NCBI RefSeq assembly: GCF_016802725.1
Contig: NC_052677.1
Location: 18,801,329-18,865,328 of the forward strand
Reading direction: 5' to 3'
Length of the DNA stretch: 64,000 nt
DNA from: Solenopsis invicta
Lineage: Eukaryota; Arthropoda; Insecta; Hymenoptera; Formicidae
Part shown: one piece after another, positions 48,960 through 62,761 of the stretch
How positions within the stretch are numbered: the stretch's first letter is position 1
Layout of the letters: each line of letters starts with the position of its first letter
Program-made: the position numbers and the translations under genes
Notes under the pieces: model-generated
What the model was told of the DNA's origin: nothing
The model's database searches: none
The model's input: the letters and a program-made list of their open reading frames with translations, nothing else

Positions 48960-50461
48960 CACGTCGCGTGTGGCTAATAACGCCGTGGGACCGTGACGGA
49001 CAAGCGCACGTATTAATTTCATATTTGTTTCCGCACTTAATTATCGTAATCGGCCGTGTCGCCGTGAACGGCCTATCGATCATCGTTCTCTCACACCGCT
49101 CGCGTCCCATCGGGCTAAGCGCACGACGACACCACGGCGTTTCGTGAGTTGCAGCAATTGCAGTAATCGAGACGAGTGCACTTTGCGTTACGTCGCTCTC
49201 GCGTCCCCTCGAACTCCGTGTCCTCTCGCAAATCAATTCTGAATAAAACGAAAAGAGGACGCGTAATACAAACTTAAGTAATAAACTCATAGAAACTCGC
49301 TCGAGATAGTTTAACTCGGAGTCACAGTGATAATAAGTTCTTAATGATAAAATTATAACTCACAGAAAAAAACAACGTTCATGAGTTTTGAGAATATCTT
49401 TTTTAATTATTTTTTAAGAATATATTATGAATATGAAATTAAATAGATATGATTTGCTTACAAAAAATTTTGATTTATTAAAAAATATATATTCTCGTTA
49501 TTCGATAATAATTTTTATGAATTGAGAGGAAAAGACGTAGGAAATGATAATATCTTTAAATCAAAAATTAAAAATTTTTTATATAATTATCAAATTATAT
49601 TGCGCTTTTTAAACAACTAATATTAAAATAAAAAAATATAACACTTTGCTGGGATGGTATATTTTCATTAACGTTATAAAATAATTCATAAAAACATAAA
49701 TTTAACAGCACAAAAATTCACTTTATTTATATGTAGTTTTTTAAATTTAATATCATCTTAAAATCAATTTATTTCTTATAAGCTATTATGTTAATGAACA
49801 TATGCCATCCCATTAAAAAAATATTAATAATTTCAAAATGTCGTAAAATATTAAATATAAAAGAGAGAATTCTGCCTATTATAATATTTATCCCTTCAAA
49901 CCGAACAACTTTTTTTCTATAATATTTTTCGTATCATCGAAAGCACAGAGATAGTCTCTAAATGATTAAATTATCCATGGAAACATTCTGTATATCAAAT
50001 CCTTTAAAAAAAGATTCTATATTCTTGCTTGTACATAAAACAATGATTGCTAAATAGAATATATTGGTTTTCAATTTAACTAATTTTTCTCTGCGTATAT
50101 ATTAACGAAATGAATTATGTCATGAAACAGATTGTAAAGTAATACATCACGTCGTTCGTCTCTGTCTTGTTGATGTAATGGAAGCGCGAGCTCTACGCGT
50201 CAACACAGAATCCCCACAAGATTCTAACGGATGATTTCCTGAAAGCGATCTCACATATTATTGCCCAGGCGTAACGAAACACTCGAAGCTCGATCCGCGG
50301 ATGTGGAGAGGCCGTCGACACGTTAATGAAGCTCCACGCTCCGTGTCATAATCGCGTGCCTGTGTGACGTTAATCGAGTGGCTTTCTCGAGCATAATCGA
50401 GACAGAACAATAAGTGCGAGGGGGGTAAAAATCGGGACCGAGGAGACGACGGATCCTCTCT

Positions 50462-50463
<2 letters not shown>
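48960..50463. other. GC-rich then AT-rich non-coding sequence
   Basis: No supported feature. CACAGAAAAAAAC near 49360 and its loose complement near 50090 may be worn transposon ends. Confidence 0.45.

Positions 50464-50511
<48 letters not shown>
50464..50511. repeat. (CT)n microsatellite
   Basis: About 24 CT units, source of overlapping RERE-type ORFs. Confidence 0.95.
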
Positions 50512-50513
<2 letters not shown>

Positions 50514-51800
50514 GGCAGCGGTGCGACGCGTAATTGACAAAGCATGCGGGTGGGAAAGAGAGGTAATGGAGAAACTCCATTTTGGTCTGTACATTCGATC
50601 GCCATTGTCCACGTCCACAAAACTGGGATTTTCCATGACCGCGGACGGAGAGCGAGAGCGAGAGAAGATCGCATTTATTATTCGGCCGCGTGCTCGACGT
50701 CGCTCGCAGAAACAATAGGAAAATGAGAGCGACGATGCGGGCCCGGCACGTTGGAGCACCACTTTCGGCTGTCGATCTCGCGTTCGCTTAAAAGCCCCCT
50801 CTCCGTCCGATCGGGCATGCATACTGCCGTGTGCCATAGCCACTGCATTTCGGCATATCCGCGCGAGCGTCGATATAATCGACGGGGAAAAACAATCCCC
50901 CGTCACGTGGCGTGTCTCGTGGCGTGCTCAAGTCCGCCGAGTAGCGAATGCAACGTGATGGCAGACTTTTTTGACTTTTGTGACGTTTTATCTTAATCTA
51001 GTATTTTAAAGAATACAACTTATCACTTAATATACACCATTATTTTTCAGACTCGCTAGATACTATGACTTGTTCGTGCTCGTCGTTAATTGTTGTCAGT
51101 TTTACAAGTATAAAAAAATTATCAAATGACTCTTACATATACTTGTACTTTAATATCTCTAGGTATCTCTCTTTACATTGATATGTAAATGTATTTATTT
51201 ATTTTTTATTTTATTTTTTCATTCATTTATATAACTTAGTTTTTAAGAAATTGTATGTACATAAATGTTATAGCTACAATTGTGTTGTAATTACACTGAA
51301 AATAAATTAAAATATTTAATTCAATACGTTCGATTAATCATTGGATTGATTCAATAATTATTTAGTTGCAAAAAAAAGATTTATGTCAACCATTAAAATC
51401 TTTTAATTAAGAATTGAGTTATTTAGTAACCGAAAAATAACGTTTTTTATAATATGCAAATGGATATAAATTGCAGGTACATTGCATTTACATTTTAAAG
51501 AATGCATTTTATTATTGATGTGTTACAAAAATTTTTAACTAATTAGAAGAAACGTTTGTGGAAAAAATAATTTTTTTAATTTAAAAAATTAGAATAAAAA
51601 TTCCAATACTTTTTATTAGTTCGTGCATTTTTGCAATAAAAACGAAATTTAATTGAAAATAAGGCAAAAATAAAAATTTCGTAATGCAGAAAACCATTAG
51701 GCAACCACTCTGCACAAGACGGGTCATTCGTGTCTCAGGATGAATTTTCAAGACGTCTTATTTGTGAAGAACGTGCACGAACTGAGGCTGGCAACGCACG
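50512..51800. other. Non-coding, GC-rich to 51000 then AT-rich
   Basis: No gene supported. Confidence 0.5.
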
Positions 51801-51801
51801 A

Positions 51802-51841
51802 TTTGGCATCTAGGCCTATCTCTTAGATGCCAAACTTTTTT
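51802..51841 (+). other. Perfect 11-bp-stem hairpin followed by a T-run
   Basis: TTTGGCATCTA (51802-51812) pairs perfectly with TAGATGCCAAA (51824-51834) across an 11-base loop. A run of six T begins at 51836. This resembles a Pol III-type 3' end, or the middle of an old fold-back element. Function unknown. Confidence 0.5.
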
Positions 51842-51991
51842 AGGTAGGGGAAACAATAAAGATTGTTGTTTACACAAATGTTCTAAAATGCATAGAACAT
51901 AAATATCCCAAGGTGTGCATTAAGTGTTATTGTCGATTTGCGTTTTAAAGTAATCTTTTGTATCTGAGATACATAAATAAGTATTTTATAA

Positions 51992-52426
51992 ACACTGGAA
52001 AAAAATTTGGTTGCACAAATTGAAAATTTGATAGGTTTAATCAGTATGTCTGTTAGAAAATGGATGAAATTCTAAAAATTATTGTACCAGATCAGGATGA
52101 TTAAATCTTTTCCATTAAATCTAGCAGACTTTTTAAAATAATACTAAATTTATATTTCAAATAATATTAAATGTATATTTAAGTAGGTCAGCGTAACTTT
52201 TTAATGGCGAAACGTCTATCAAATATAACTTAAACATTTGATAGATTTTTTGGATTTAATCGGAAAGTGTCTACCATTTTTATAAGTTTATCAAACGCTT
52301 TAATTGTAAAATATCGACTATAAAAGTCGATATTTAAATTTCATAATAATTCAAAATTTTGTTTGATCTTAAAAAGCTAACAAAATTCTACATCTCGTTG
52401 GTATAATCAAAACATTCTTCTCAGTG
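51992..52426. mobile_element. Possible diverged copy of the CACTGAGA MITE
   Basis: The left end CACTGGAAAAAAATTTGGTT resembles the reverse complement of the right end, CACTGAGAAGAATGTTTTGATT. The length (435 bp) is close to the 404-bp element at 47821. The TA target site is not clear. Confidence 0.35.
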
Positions 52427-52569
52427 AAATAATTTTGCTCAGCTATCTGATTTCGTTTGTTATCAATCTAATCATAACAATAAGTTCTAACGTATCGAAT
52501 TCATCATTGAACAAACATTTCGCTTGGTTTGTTTGTTACAGAACTTTATCTTGATTTAGTATCTTGATA

Positions 52570-52755
52570 CTAAAAACCAAAACGGTTTCGATATCCAGAA
52601 TCGATGCCATCGGTTTTTGGCTTCAATTCTTTAAAATTTTGGGACCACACAGAGATTCCGAAGTCATACACGTCGCTGACTCTTTCTATTTCACCGAGTC
52701 GAAAAGTGTTTGATCCCCGCGAATCGGCAAATGTCATACACGTATCGCGTCGCAT
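52570..52755 (-). pseudogene. LINE reverse-transcriptase fragment
   Basis: On the minus strand a 61-codon frame contains CMTFADSRGSNTFRLGEIER followed by VSDVYDFGISVWSQNF. This fits the region of jockey/CR1-type non-LTR reverse transcriptases that reads roughly C-x-x-M-x-F-x-R, then RV-x-x-V-x-DLG-[IV]-x-x-D. The catalytic YADD and the upstream palm motifs are not seen, so only a short worn piece remains. Confidence 0.6.
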
Positions 52756-52759
52756 CCGA

Positions 52760-54250
52760 TCTCATGCGTGAGATAAAAAAGCGCGCAGCTTTTTCTCACC
52801 ATTTTGCGGACGCCCGGGTTCACGATTCACGTACGTAATTTAACCGGGCGTCACTAATGCGATTTGGTGCCCGGTCGATGATTGATTATTAAATTAATAA
52901 TCGAATTACTAGCGTGCCCGCGGGCGTACAAACGAACACATATATGTGTACACGCACGCAAAACATATATGTGCACGCGAGCACATCTATGCATTACGTT
53001 TCGAGTGCGCGTTGCGGTCGACGGCCGACGAGAGCTTTCGCTCAAACGCGCTCGCGATACGCGAGAAACACGCGTTTGCGGATTTCTACGCGTTGCTTGC
53101 AGCACGCGCGCGCACGTGTGTATGGCACACAGAGCGAGAAGCATTTGACCCGGATCGGAGCCGTTAACGATGCTTTTCGAAAGCCCCCCGCGACGAAAAC
53201 GTCCGTGTAGGACAGCACTCGGTGTCCGATAGAGAAAGCTCTCTCCCCCCCCCCCTTTCTCTCTCTCTCTCTCTGTCTTTCACCACGATCGAATATCAAA
53301 TGCGAATGTGCGACGGTCGACGTTGCACCGTCGCCGTCGTCGTCGTCGTCGTCGTCGTCATCCTTGTTGAAACGCGTCAGTTATACAAAAGGGAGAAAAG
53401 GAAAACGGAAGAGAAGATTAGCCGACCAAGAAGGGGCTCGGTAAGCCGCATTTCCGCCGCAATAAAATTATAATTGTGACCCAGCACGTAACAAGAGGGG
53501 GAAGGGGGAGGGGGTTAAAGCCCCCGCTTACCTCGTTATTATCTGCTATAGTAAACACAGTGCAGACTATCGAGTCCCGAGGTAACTCTCGCATGCGCGC
53601 GTTTGTAACGCTCTTTCTCTCTTGTCTGACGGATTGCGTCCCACGCAATTAGAGAGAACACACATGCGATATGCGAAGAATTAAAGGGGAAAAAGTAGGA
53701 AAACGTGTAGGAAACCTTCTGAGTGCGAGAAACGTAATAAAAGGTACGCAGGTAGAGAAAGAGAGAGCAAATATTATATCGCGGTGGATGGAATCTCCGC
53801 GCGCCGCGCCAGCCGCGGCCGCACGAAACGAATTGTGGAACAATCGCGGTGGAGTTACCTCTCGCTGTGAATTTGAGTGGTTATGCGGTACGGCCAGCGA
53901 GCCCTGGGCTCTCTCTCCCTCTCCTCTCTCTCTCTCTCTCTCTTTTTCTCTCTCTCCTCCTGGCATCCGAGAGACAACGGGCGAATGTCACAAGCGCGCT
54001 AATTGTGTATACCCGTCCGTCCCGATGGGACTTTATTATCGTGCCGATGTCGAGCACCGTCGCCGCGGAAGGGGAAAAGGGCTGGCGGGACAAAAGGCCG
54101 CGATGGGAGGTGCAATTAAAAATCACGGCCAGCCGCGAGAACCGCTCGCGAGAGAGCCGAGATAAGCGCAATTGACGTGCGTATGTGTTGCGGGAAACCT
54201 ACCTACGATAGCGCCAAGATTATCGCCCTTCGCTATCTCATTACCGGCTC
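52760..54250. other. CpG-rich block, no gene supported
   Basis: Includes CT repeats (53257-53275, 53920-53943), a poly-C run near 53246 and (GTC)n at 53334-53359. Overlapping frames on both strands are repeat-driven. Confidence 0.45.
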
Positions 54251-57200
54251 CAAAAAATGACGTCTGTCTTCACTGTTAAATTCGCAGTGTCGAATTATAC
54301 TCGTTATTTAATCATTTCTACGTCGCCACTGCTCCTATTCAATATTATCTTATTTCTTAATACGACTAAAACAATTAAACAATTTAACTCGAGAAACCAA
54401 TATTATTTTAATTCAAATTTAATTTATAATTCATTAAGTGGATATTTAATATGAATGTTAGTTATTTGGAAAGCACAGAATTACAGAATTTGATTAGATT
54501 ATAAATTAGTAATTGCTTTTAACTATATGTTTTATACTAAAATAATATATTTCCACGTACATGAAAATTAAAAATAACAAAATGTTATTTGACTCATAAA
54601 ATTGATTTAAATATTTAATTGCCATTATATACGGCGACTATGCCCTTTTGCGTAGGGAAATAAATTGTGCACGTTAATGAAAATAGTTATAAAAATATAG
54701 AAATACTTAAGGTAACACGAAAGCAAAAAATTGCAAAAAAATAATTTCAATTAATTTCAATTAATTAAGCTTTATATAAACTACTTCCGATAGATTTTAG
54801 ACTTAATCTTTCCTGATACAGCGTTGTTTTATTGCGAGAGCGTGATCCGCATATTTCAATGCAAAGAAAAAGATAGTGTGAGAAACGTAAAGTAAATAAT
54901 TACCTGAGATGCGTATTAAAATAAAACGCAACAAAGGAATTAAAATGTAACAAGTATGTAGGCGGGTATTCGTGCGATCGCTTCTTATTAGCCATGCAGA
55001 TTAGCGAGTTTACAGCTTTGTTGTGACAATAAACAAATTGCACGAAAGTTGGTGTAACGAACGAAAGCGGCGCGGCGACGCGACGACGACGGCTCTGTTT
55101 CCGCGCCCACCTAAAGTTTGACATGCATTCTCGCGACATTGCGAATAGTCATATTTCGAGAACACCGAGCTCGTCCAATTGAGATCCGTGCGAGCGCACA
55201 GCATTAATTAGGGGGGAGAGGCTCAAAAGGGCCCGGTGCGCACGTTACCCTCTCTCCTTTCGCCGCAACCACGATTGCTATCATCGGCAATCTCGTTATA
55301 TGAAACTAGGCAACAGCGGATACGGTTATTCCTCTATTGTCGTGATTACTACCCTCCGCCCACATTGTCATTCCGCAGTCTGATGCGCCGCAATTGTGCG
55401 CCCCTCCGGGATCCGCCATCCAGAGCGGCGCGCCGCTCCAAGTACGACGACGCGAGGCGATTTCAAAAGGACCGTATTAAATGTGAGAAAAATCATCTCG
55501 AGTGGGACCTGCAAATCGAATTCCAAACCACGCTCAAGTTTCTCGTAACAAACTTCTTTGTTTTAAAAGAAGCTGTCTCTCTGCCTCTCCGCCGCGCCGA
55601 GTCTACCTTAGCGAAGAAATTGCAAGCTATTTTCACGATCGGATACTCAACTGTCGCTGTTATTGCGCTATCACGAGGCACTTCCGTTTAACAAGAAGTA
55701 AATCCTTTAATAAGAAAACAATCGCAAACAATACCAAGTTTGCGACGTTACCATTTTATTCGGACGGTAAATTGAACGTGGAGCTGTACTACGCTCTTCT
55801 TAATCAAATACGCAGAACAAACGCGGGCGAGATAGTCGTCATTTGAAATGTCTTTGAAGAAAGATGGGCGCGCAAGGGAGGAGCACGGATTACAGGAGTC
55901 GTCGTGTGGGACCACGACCGAAAGATTAATTAGACAGATTTAATTACGTTTCCTTTTGCTACAACTTACTTTACTACAGTTTCATTACCGTAAATTTGCT
56001 TTACCTCTGTCCCCCGTTTGCTGTTTACTTTGCGCGGTAGTAGACAACACAATACCGGTGCATAATGCCGTATTGCGTTTCTTGCTCAAACGCCGTACTT
56101 GCGTCTGCAGCGCAGCTGCAAGAGGAGAAATTTGCGAGGACGGTGATCATTGAGCTACCATCGCTCGCACAACAGACGAAACAGGGAGGACGTCCAAGTT
56201 TGCTCTCTTTCCCCTCCCCCATTCCCCCCTCCCCGAGTCCCTCCCGCCTATCTCGCCTTATCATTTATGCAAGTTGATTCGCCGTTTGCTCGGGCATCAA
56301 TTTTTATTCAACTTTTCGAACTGGCGACGTTGCGTCCATAACGTTCTATTCAAAGTACATTACATTGGAACGTTAAAGTTAATGCGAGAAACTAGGTTGT
56401 TAAACGGGACCAAGAGAACTTCAAATCCAGCAATATTTAACCTACTCGCTTTGAAAGTACACTACCGCTTAAAAGTATTATTTGCCCGCTTTATCTTTCT
56501 TGATTAAATGATGAGAAAATGTTGAAGAAGAGTGGATTTCAATCTTCTTTCTTGATCTTCTAGATTAGGGTTGGGTTTAATAATAACCTCGGTGACTCAA
56601 AACTTTATTCTATATACATAAAGAGAATATAATAGAATTAGAATGAAATTTAAGAATATGTGTAAAAGAGATGCAAATAAAAATCAGAGTAAACAAATAT
56701 TTTTAAGCGTTAATATAATTATTATGTTATATTATAATAGATAGAGGAAAAGGTAGTATTGTAGTCATAACAACAAAATTAATACGAGTGGCCATTGCAT
56801 CTTTATAATACCATCTTTTCTTCTATATGAATCAAATTTTCCAAATGCATTCAAGTACACGCCTAAATTATAATGCGCGTAAAACAAAAATTATATCGTG
56901 CCTCGATACTTTAGCCAAGAAAAAATCTCGATCCTAAATTAATAAAAAAAAGTATTACAGATTAATATTATAGAGGGACATAGGTTCGTATATCGTACAC
57001 GTGTGGATGTTGCATCGCCGTTGGAATTTTCGTGAAATTCGTTTCTGATTTCGTTGATAAAGCGAGCATGCGGATCATACTCTAGTACTATGCGGTCGCT
57101 CTGTGGTAAGAGACACCATAAATACCGTCCCGCCGATCTACATCCGATGGTTAATTTACACGGAGGACGACAAAGGTCTCTCCTCGACTGCGGCGTCCCT

Positions 57201-59410
57201 TGGACCGCCCCGAGGGACACCAGAGCTCCTCGTGCACCTGCATCGCCGCTCAGCCGGGTGGCGCAGCTGCACCATCTAAACGGGAGAGTAGTGACCGTAG
57301 CGGTAACCACCGCGTGCTGTCAGTATCACGGCGACAGCGGCCGAGCAAGAAAACCTACATGGGGTCGGCGCGCGCGCACACCCGCGCCGGCTAAATTCGT
57401 AAGCAATTATCCGAACTTGGAGGAACGAGGCACACAACGACGGCAGTGGCTCGAGTCGGCTATAACGACATTCCTTACTCCTCCCGCGGGATCGTTCCCG
57501 AATTAATGCATAGCCCGTGGCTAGAATACCGTGGTCCAGGGAGAGCGAGAGCGAGAGCGACATAGAATAGCCCGGCTTTGAGAAGCAATTATCGGACCAC
57601 CACCTTTCTCTCTCCCTCCCCCCCCTTCCACCCTCTCTCACTCTATCTTTCTCTCTGCTTATCGCATCCTCCGTCGTTAGTTCTGAATTAAATCCTGCTC
57701 ACGTTTTTCGTGTCGACGAGCACTGCCCGGCCGAACGATATCTTACGGCTTGTATGGATGACTTCTTCTCTTTGTATATCGATCACTATCGCCGTGACTA
57801 CTTCCGTTCGTGGAAAATGGCACCCAATTAACGCGTATGAAAATATTATTTTATTACAATTTTCTTTATAACTTTCTTCTCTCTATATACTCTAAATTCT
57901 ATATACTCTAAACGTGAAAGTTTTGTCGGGTCGATAACTGAGGGCAATCTTTTGACGGAGTTCGCCATCGCGGTATCCATCGGGTTTTGATTTTGTTTAT
58001 CCAGCGAGCGAAATTTAGCTGATTTCACTTTTGAACGAGCAATCAATTTGCCCGCCGTACACAGATTCCGCGCGTTCGGTTATTATTTGTTCAATTGGAA
58101 CAACACAGAATGTTACCTAACGGCGAACTCTCAGCCCTCGTTTGAGTACTTAGCGAGTACTTAGCGAGAATATGTCCATTCACTGCGATCTCCTCGTTAC
58201 GCTTTATTTCTCGAGAAAATGCTTTCATCGATTCACTGGAGATGATTTACGCGCATACATATGTACGAGCTAATTGATTCGTTGCCAAAAGACCTTCGAG
58301 CGATCATAATTATTCGATCATGTCATATTACACGGAGAGATTTGTATAATTTCCATGAAACACGAGATGTCATTTTATGGAAATAATAGATGCGTAAACT
58401 TGCTTCCATAACATCCACAAATAGTTTTACCTTTTATAATGCATATGTATCATTTATACCTATAAATATGCATGTATAGTAATTTATCTATAATAATTAG
58501 ATACATTTATCCTCCGGACAGTAAAATTATTTTAAACTTATATTAAAACCAGTTTTTGCTAAAATTTTTGAATTAAATGTGTTGAATTTTTCAAATACCC
58601 GAGTGTTAAATGTAACATAATGTGATTGTATTGTTTAATACTTTATAAATACATCTTTTGAACAACGTTTTATGAACAACATTTCTCAGTATTAAAAACA
58701 CAATACATGAATATGTGGACAAATAATATGAAAATAATGTAGTTTTAAGACGTAGATTCCAAAATAAATGGAAATATATTAAAAACATGTTAATTGAACA
58801 TTAATACAATGCAATTATATTTACAATGTAACTTTATTATATTATAAATAATGACAATAATTATGTTATAAATGTAATTTTATCGGAGAAATATGCTTTC
58901 ACATTTTGTTTGTTGCAAATTGTGTCTATCGTTCTTTTAAATTTTTTACACAATATTTGTTACTTTTTATATTCATTTTATTAAAACGAAAATTTAAACA
59001 TCAATTTAAAACGAAAATTTGAGTGATCGTTTGAGATACGCGATATATGTTAAATTTGACACAAATTTTCCAACCCAATGTATATGATAAAGTTATATAT
59101 AGATTTTCGAAGAGGGTCGAGAAGGTTCGAATTCGATTACACGGTTAAAGGTTTAATATACAAGGTTGTACCGTAAATTTCAAAATTGCATCTACATGGT
59201 TTATTCACGTGTTGTTTACATCACGCTTACACGAATCTTTTTCATGTAGACAATACAAGCAATGTAAATTACTATAAATTGGATAGTTCAATATAGAAAA
59301 CATAATTTTAACCGATTTAATGTTCAATTAATCTTTCGTATATCTATATTCGTATTTTTTAAAAGTAATTAAGGTATAAAGTTGTTAATAGGGAAGAGAG
59401 TTGCCAAATG
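54251..59410. other. Long non-coding stretch, probable intron
   Basis: GC-rich islands at about 54900-56500 and 57000-58300 alternate with AT-rich DNA. Frames at 55236-55691 and 57054-57506 have no recognisable domain. Short tandem repeats (GAGTACTTAGC near 58144, TATATACTCTAAA near 57886) are present. Confidence 0.45.
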
Positions 59411-59414
59411 CGTA

Positions 59415-59455
59415 TCACTTAAGCTATTTTTTATTTAAAAAAATAGCTTAAGTGA
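59415..59455. other. Perfect 18-bp-arm hairpin
   Basis: TCACTTAAGCTATTTTTT (59415-59432) is an exact reverse complement of 59438-59455, with a 5-base A/T loop. Confidence 0.75.
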
Positions 59456-62268
59456 AATAATATTTTTTTCTGATGAAATCTGAAGCTTCTTTAATTCATT
59501 GACGATTATTTACATAGATGACAGCTTTGACTGTACAAAGGATGACATAAGGAGGACATAAAGCATGGTTTACGTTGTACACACGTAATGTACGAGTATA
59601 TTATATTTTACGCGTTAACGCCCGATCCTGGTTTAATATGCAGTTCGTTTCAAATTACAGCAGCCATTAATCGCCAAGCACATAAATAATACGTCTCTCT
59701 CCAGGCTCTCGAGAAGCGCTCTCGAGAGTTCTCCACGACGTTCTCAAAGAAAATACGAAGCAATACGGGAACGTCACTCAAGTCGCAGCGCTTTTTGACG
59801 AACATCAATAAAAGACTCTCCATCTCCCGGCTGACGAGCGGTCGAGTGTTATGGAACGAGTGCGTCGTAAAGAAAGGTTTCTCCGCGGCTATTAACGGGG
59901 CAATTGCGGGGATGGAGAGTAAACTGAACAATGTCGTCGCTAATTTCAGCCAATTGCGGCCGCACATGTCTCGTCTACGATGTCCGTTCGGGCGCGCGCG
60001 TGTACTACGCGATCCGAAGTGAAATGCGTGTGCGTGCAGCGCTCGAGTTACTAGGCTTACTAGGCGGCGAGTGAATTACGCGTGTAAGCGTGTAAGCGTG
60101 TAAGCGTGCTCGCGACGCAATAATTATTACAGAAGGGGAGTTGCGCGCCGAGAGAGGAAGGTACGCGTCGTCGGCCTCGCGACTCGTTCGATAGCACAAC
60201 CGCAGTAAACAATAATACGACCAATTAAAACGGCCAATTACGTCGTTAACCGCATCCGCGCATTCCCCGTAACGCTCGCAGCTCAAATGCGGCCCTCTCG
60301 CCATCGAAAGAATGGCCCGAATATATATTCCTTCTCTAACGAGGAGAAGCATCCGCGACGCCTAACGGTCGGGAATTAAGATAATGTGAAAACGCCCAGT
60401 AGATGTATAAGCGGTACACGCAAATTCTTCTAATTCTATCGGTCATTTATCTTTCCTGGGTCTCGAGGCAACCGCATACGTCTAGCAAAATCAACACGCT
60501 CGTTACGTGAACGTATCGTGTAACACATGATAGTTTGGTGTAGTCGCATAGGTATTCATTTTGCCGATAGGAGTGTGGCATGGGGGGAGCTTTAATATAC
60601 ATGCTTATCGTGCCGGTAGTGAATATGCATATGCGATAAAGCCAGCCCCGACGTTTAAGATTACCCAAACTGATTGCGAGAGTGCGCGCTGCGTGGGAGC
60701 ACTATTAAATGCGTCGCACGCGTGTGGAAAGGAGCGTTACTCGCGTGAGCGAAATGTAGGGTGTATGTACGTGTGTGTATGTGAACACGTATGAGTCACT
60801 TAAGCTCGACGACGGAGCAACGGAGCGACGGACTCTCCGGCGGCGGACTTTCGTCGGCGAAGAACTCGAGCTGGTTACTGGTCATTTGACTTCCCGACCT
60901 GCCCACATCTCGTAAAACGGTCCAGCCGTCTTCCCAACCGCTCTTGAATTTTCAAGCAATTTGTGTTAATCAACCCTCCCCCTCCTCTCCCAGCATCCTT
61001 TGAAGAAGACTACATATGTATGTCGCGGTGTTAAGTAGCGCGAGCGAGGATATTAGTGTCTTCAGAAACGAGCTACATACGAAATCATTCGTATACACAG
61101 CTCTGTGTATCTTGTTCGATGAATTTTAATCTTCTTACATTTTCCTTTGAGCTTAATATTACATGGCAGTCTTAATGCGATGCATTTACGAAAATCTCGA
61201 CAAAATAGTAAAAAGCGAAGAAAAAGGATTGCAAGATCATGTGTTTTTATGAGAGTATAAAATTTCCTTTGTACTCCTTCAAAATCTCTCTTTTCACGCT
61301 CTATTTTGAATTTTCCTCGTATTTTCCCTCACATAAAACAAATTTGTTAACCCAGATTTTATTAGTTCAAGAATAGCTCACATCCAAATTCTAATTTTGA
61401 TAAAGAATGTCGAAAATCCTATATTCAAATCATTTATTTTACTTCTTTATAATTAGTTTAACGTCATCATCCTTTGGTGCTGTTTTCACCCATAAAAAGA
61501 AAATTTATTCAACGCAAAGTGTGTTTAATTATATTTAAATTTTTATATATAAAAAATTTATGTATTTTTAGTAGATATTAAGAACAAACAATAAAAAACG
61601 ATAAAAAACAAACATCTCTTAAAAAAAAAGAATTAATCTTTTTTTTTTAAGCGCTTTCTATTGCTTTGTCGATATTGTTAATTTTCTCCTAGTCTCTTTT
61701 CCCTTTTTCTTTATTCCCCTCAAAAGTTTACAAACTCTCCAAAATAGGAAATTTTCTCTCAAATTGTAAAACACTGAAGATCATGTTTTTTCTATCATAA
61801 CAATTTGCTACGTATAATAAAAAATAACTGCTACTATATTTTAAAGTGTCAAATATTTTAAAATGTTTACGTTTAATCCAAATACAAAACATGAGTTTTG
61901 AAAAGGATTACTAATTGTGCGGTGTAATAATTGACCACGTAATTGCGTGCAACGTGTTGTTTTTAAATTCCATATCGCCGTTCTTTCCTTGATTGTACGC
62001 TGGCTAATTAAAGGTACGACGAACGATCGATTTTCATGAATAAACGAGTAACCGAAATTAAATGCAAGCAATTAACAGCAACTCTTGTCGCAGTTTTGTT
62101 CCACGCTGTACGTTCATGCAAATTTTTTATTTAGGCATTTTATATAAGTTTTTATTAGTTTGCTATTGTTAATCGGACAGTGCATGTAATGATACACCAA
62201 ATATTTTATACATTCGTATCTAATTCATGTAACATGTTTCATTAGAACAATGAATTATTCTGAAGCTA
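59456..62268. other. Non-coding, probable intron
   Basis: A GTAAGCGT tandem lies near 60083-60108. CpG-rich at 59640-61080, then AT-rich. No gene supported. Confidence 0.45.
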
Positions 62269-62761
62269 ACAAGGAACGTGTGACAATTCGCATATTCAAA
62301 AAATTTTGAAACTTTGTGTACAAATAAAAGAGTTCTTCTATAACACAAAAATATTTTATGTTTGTGTCCGTTTTCAGTTTTAGGGAGTAAAACACCCTTT
62401 CGAAAAAATCGGTTTCTTTCTTTCCAAGCGAATATCGTCGAAACTATAAAAGATAGAAAAAAATGTTCTAAATGAAAGTTGAATGATTCGAAAAGTACTC
62501 TATAACAATAACGTTAAAAAAAATTTTTTTTTTAATTATTAATTATTATTTAAATCAGAACTTTTTTCTATCTCTTATAGGTCTAGTTCGACGATATTTG
62601 CTTGGAAAGAAAAAAAACCGATTCTTTCAAAAGGGTGTTTTACCCCCTAAAACTGAAAACGGGCACAAACAAAAGTATTTTTGTGTTACGGAAGAACTCC
62701 TCTATTTGTACACAAAGTTTCAGAATTTTTTGAATATGCGGATTGCCAAACGTTTCTTGTA
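62269..62761. mobile_element. Fold-back element with about 200-bp inverted arms
   Basis: The left arm (from ACAAGGAACGTGTGACAATT) matches the reverse complement of the right arm (from ACAAGAAACGTTTGGCAATC) almost continuously for about 200 bases. Shared blocks include CATATTCAAAAAATT, CTGAAACTTTGTGTACAAAT-like sequence, GTTTTCAGTTTTAGGG, AAAACACCC and TTTCCAAGC. The short centre is A/T-only. There is no ORF. A partial relative lies at 21516-21600, so it is a dispersed family. Confidence 0.85.

Noticed and set aside
48883..48962. Telomere-like or satellite DNA
   Set aside because: A simple CA/CG dinucleotide repeat; no TTAGG units anywhere in the window.
57054..57506. 150-codon plus ORF
   Set aside because: No motif or hydrophobic segment; composition fits GC-rich non-coding DNA.
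59650..60022. Overlapping plus and minus ORFs (105 and 75 codons)
   Set aside because: Reasonable amino-acid mix but no family resemblance, splice signals or upstream promoter; likely chance in CpG-rich DNA.
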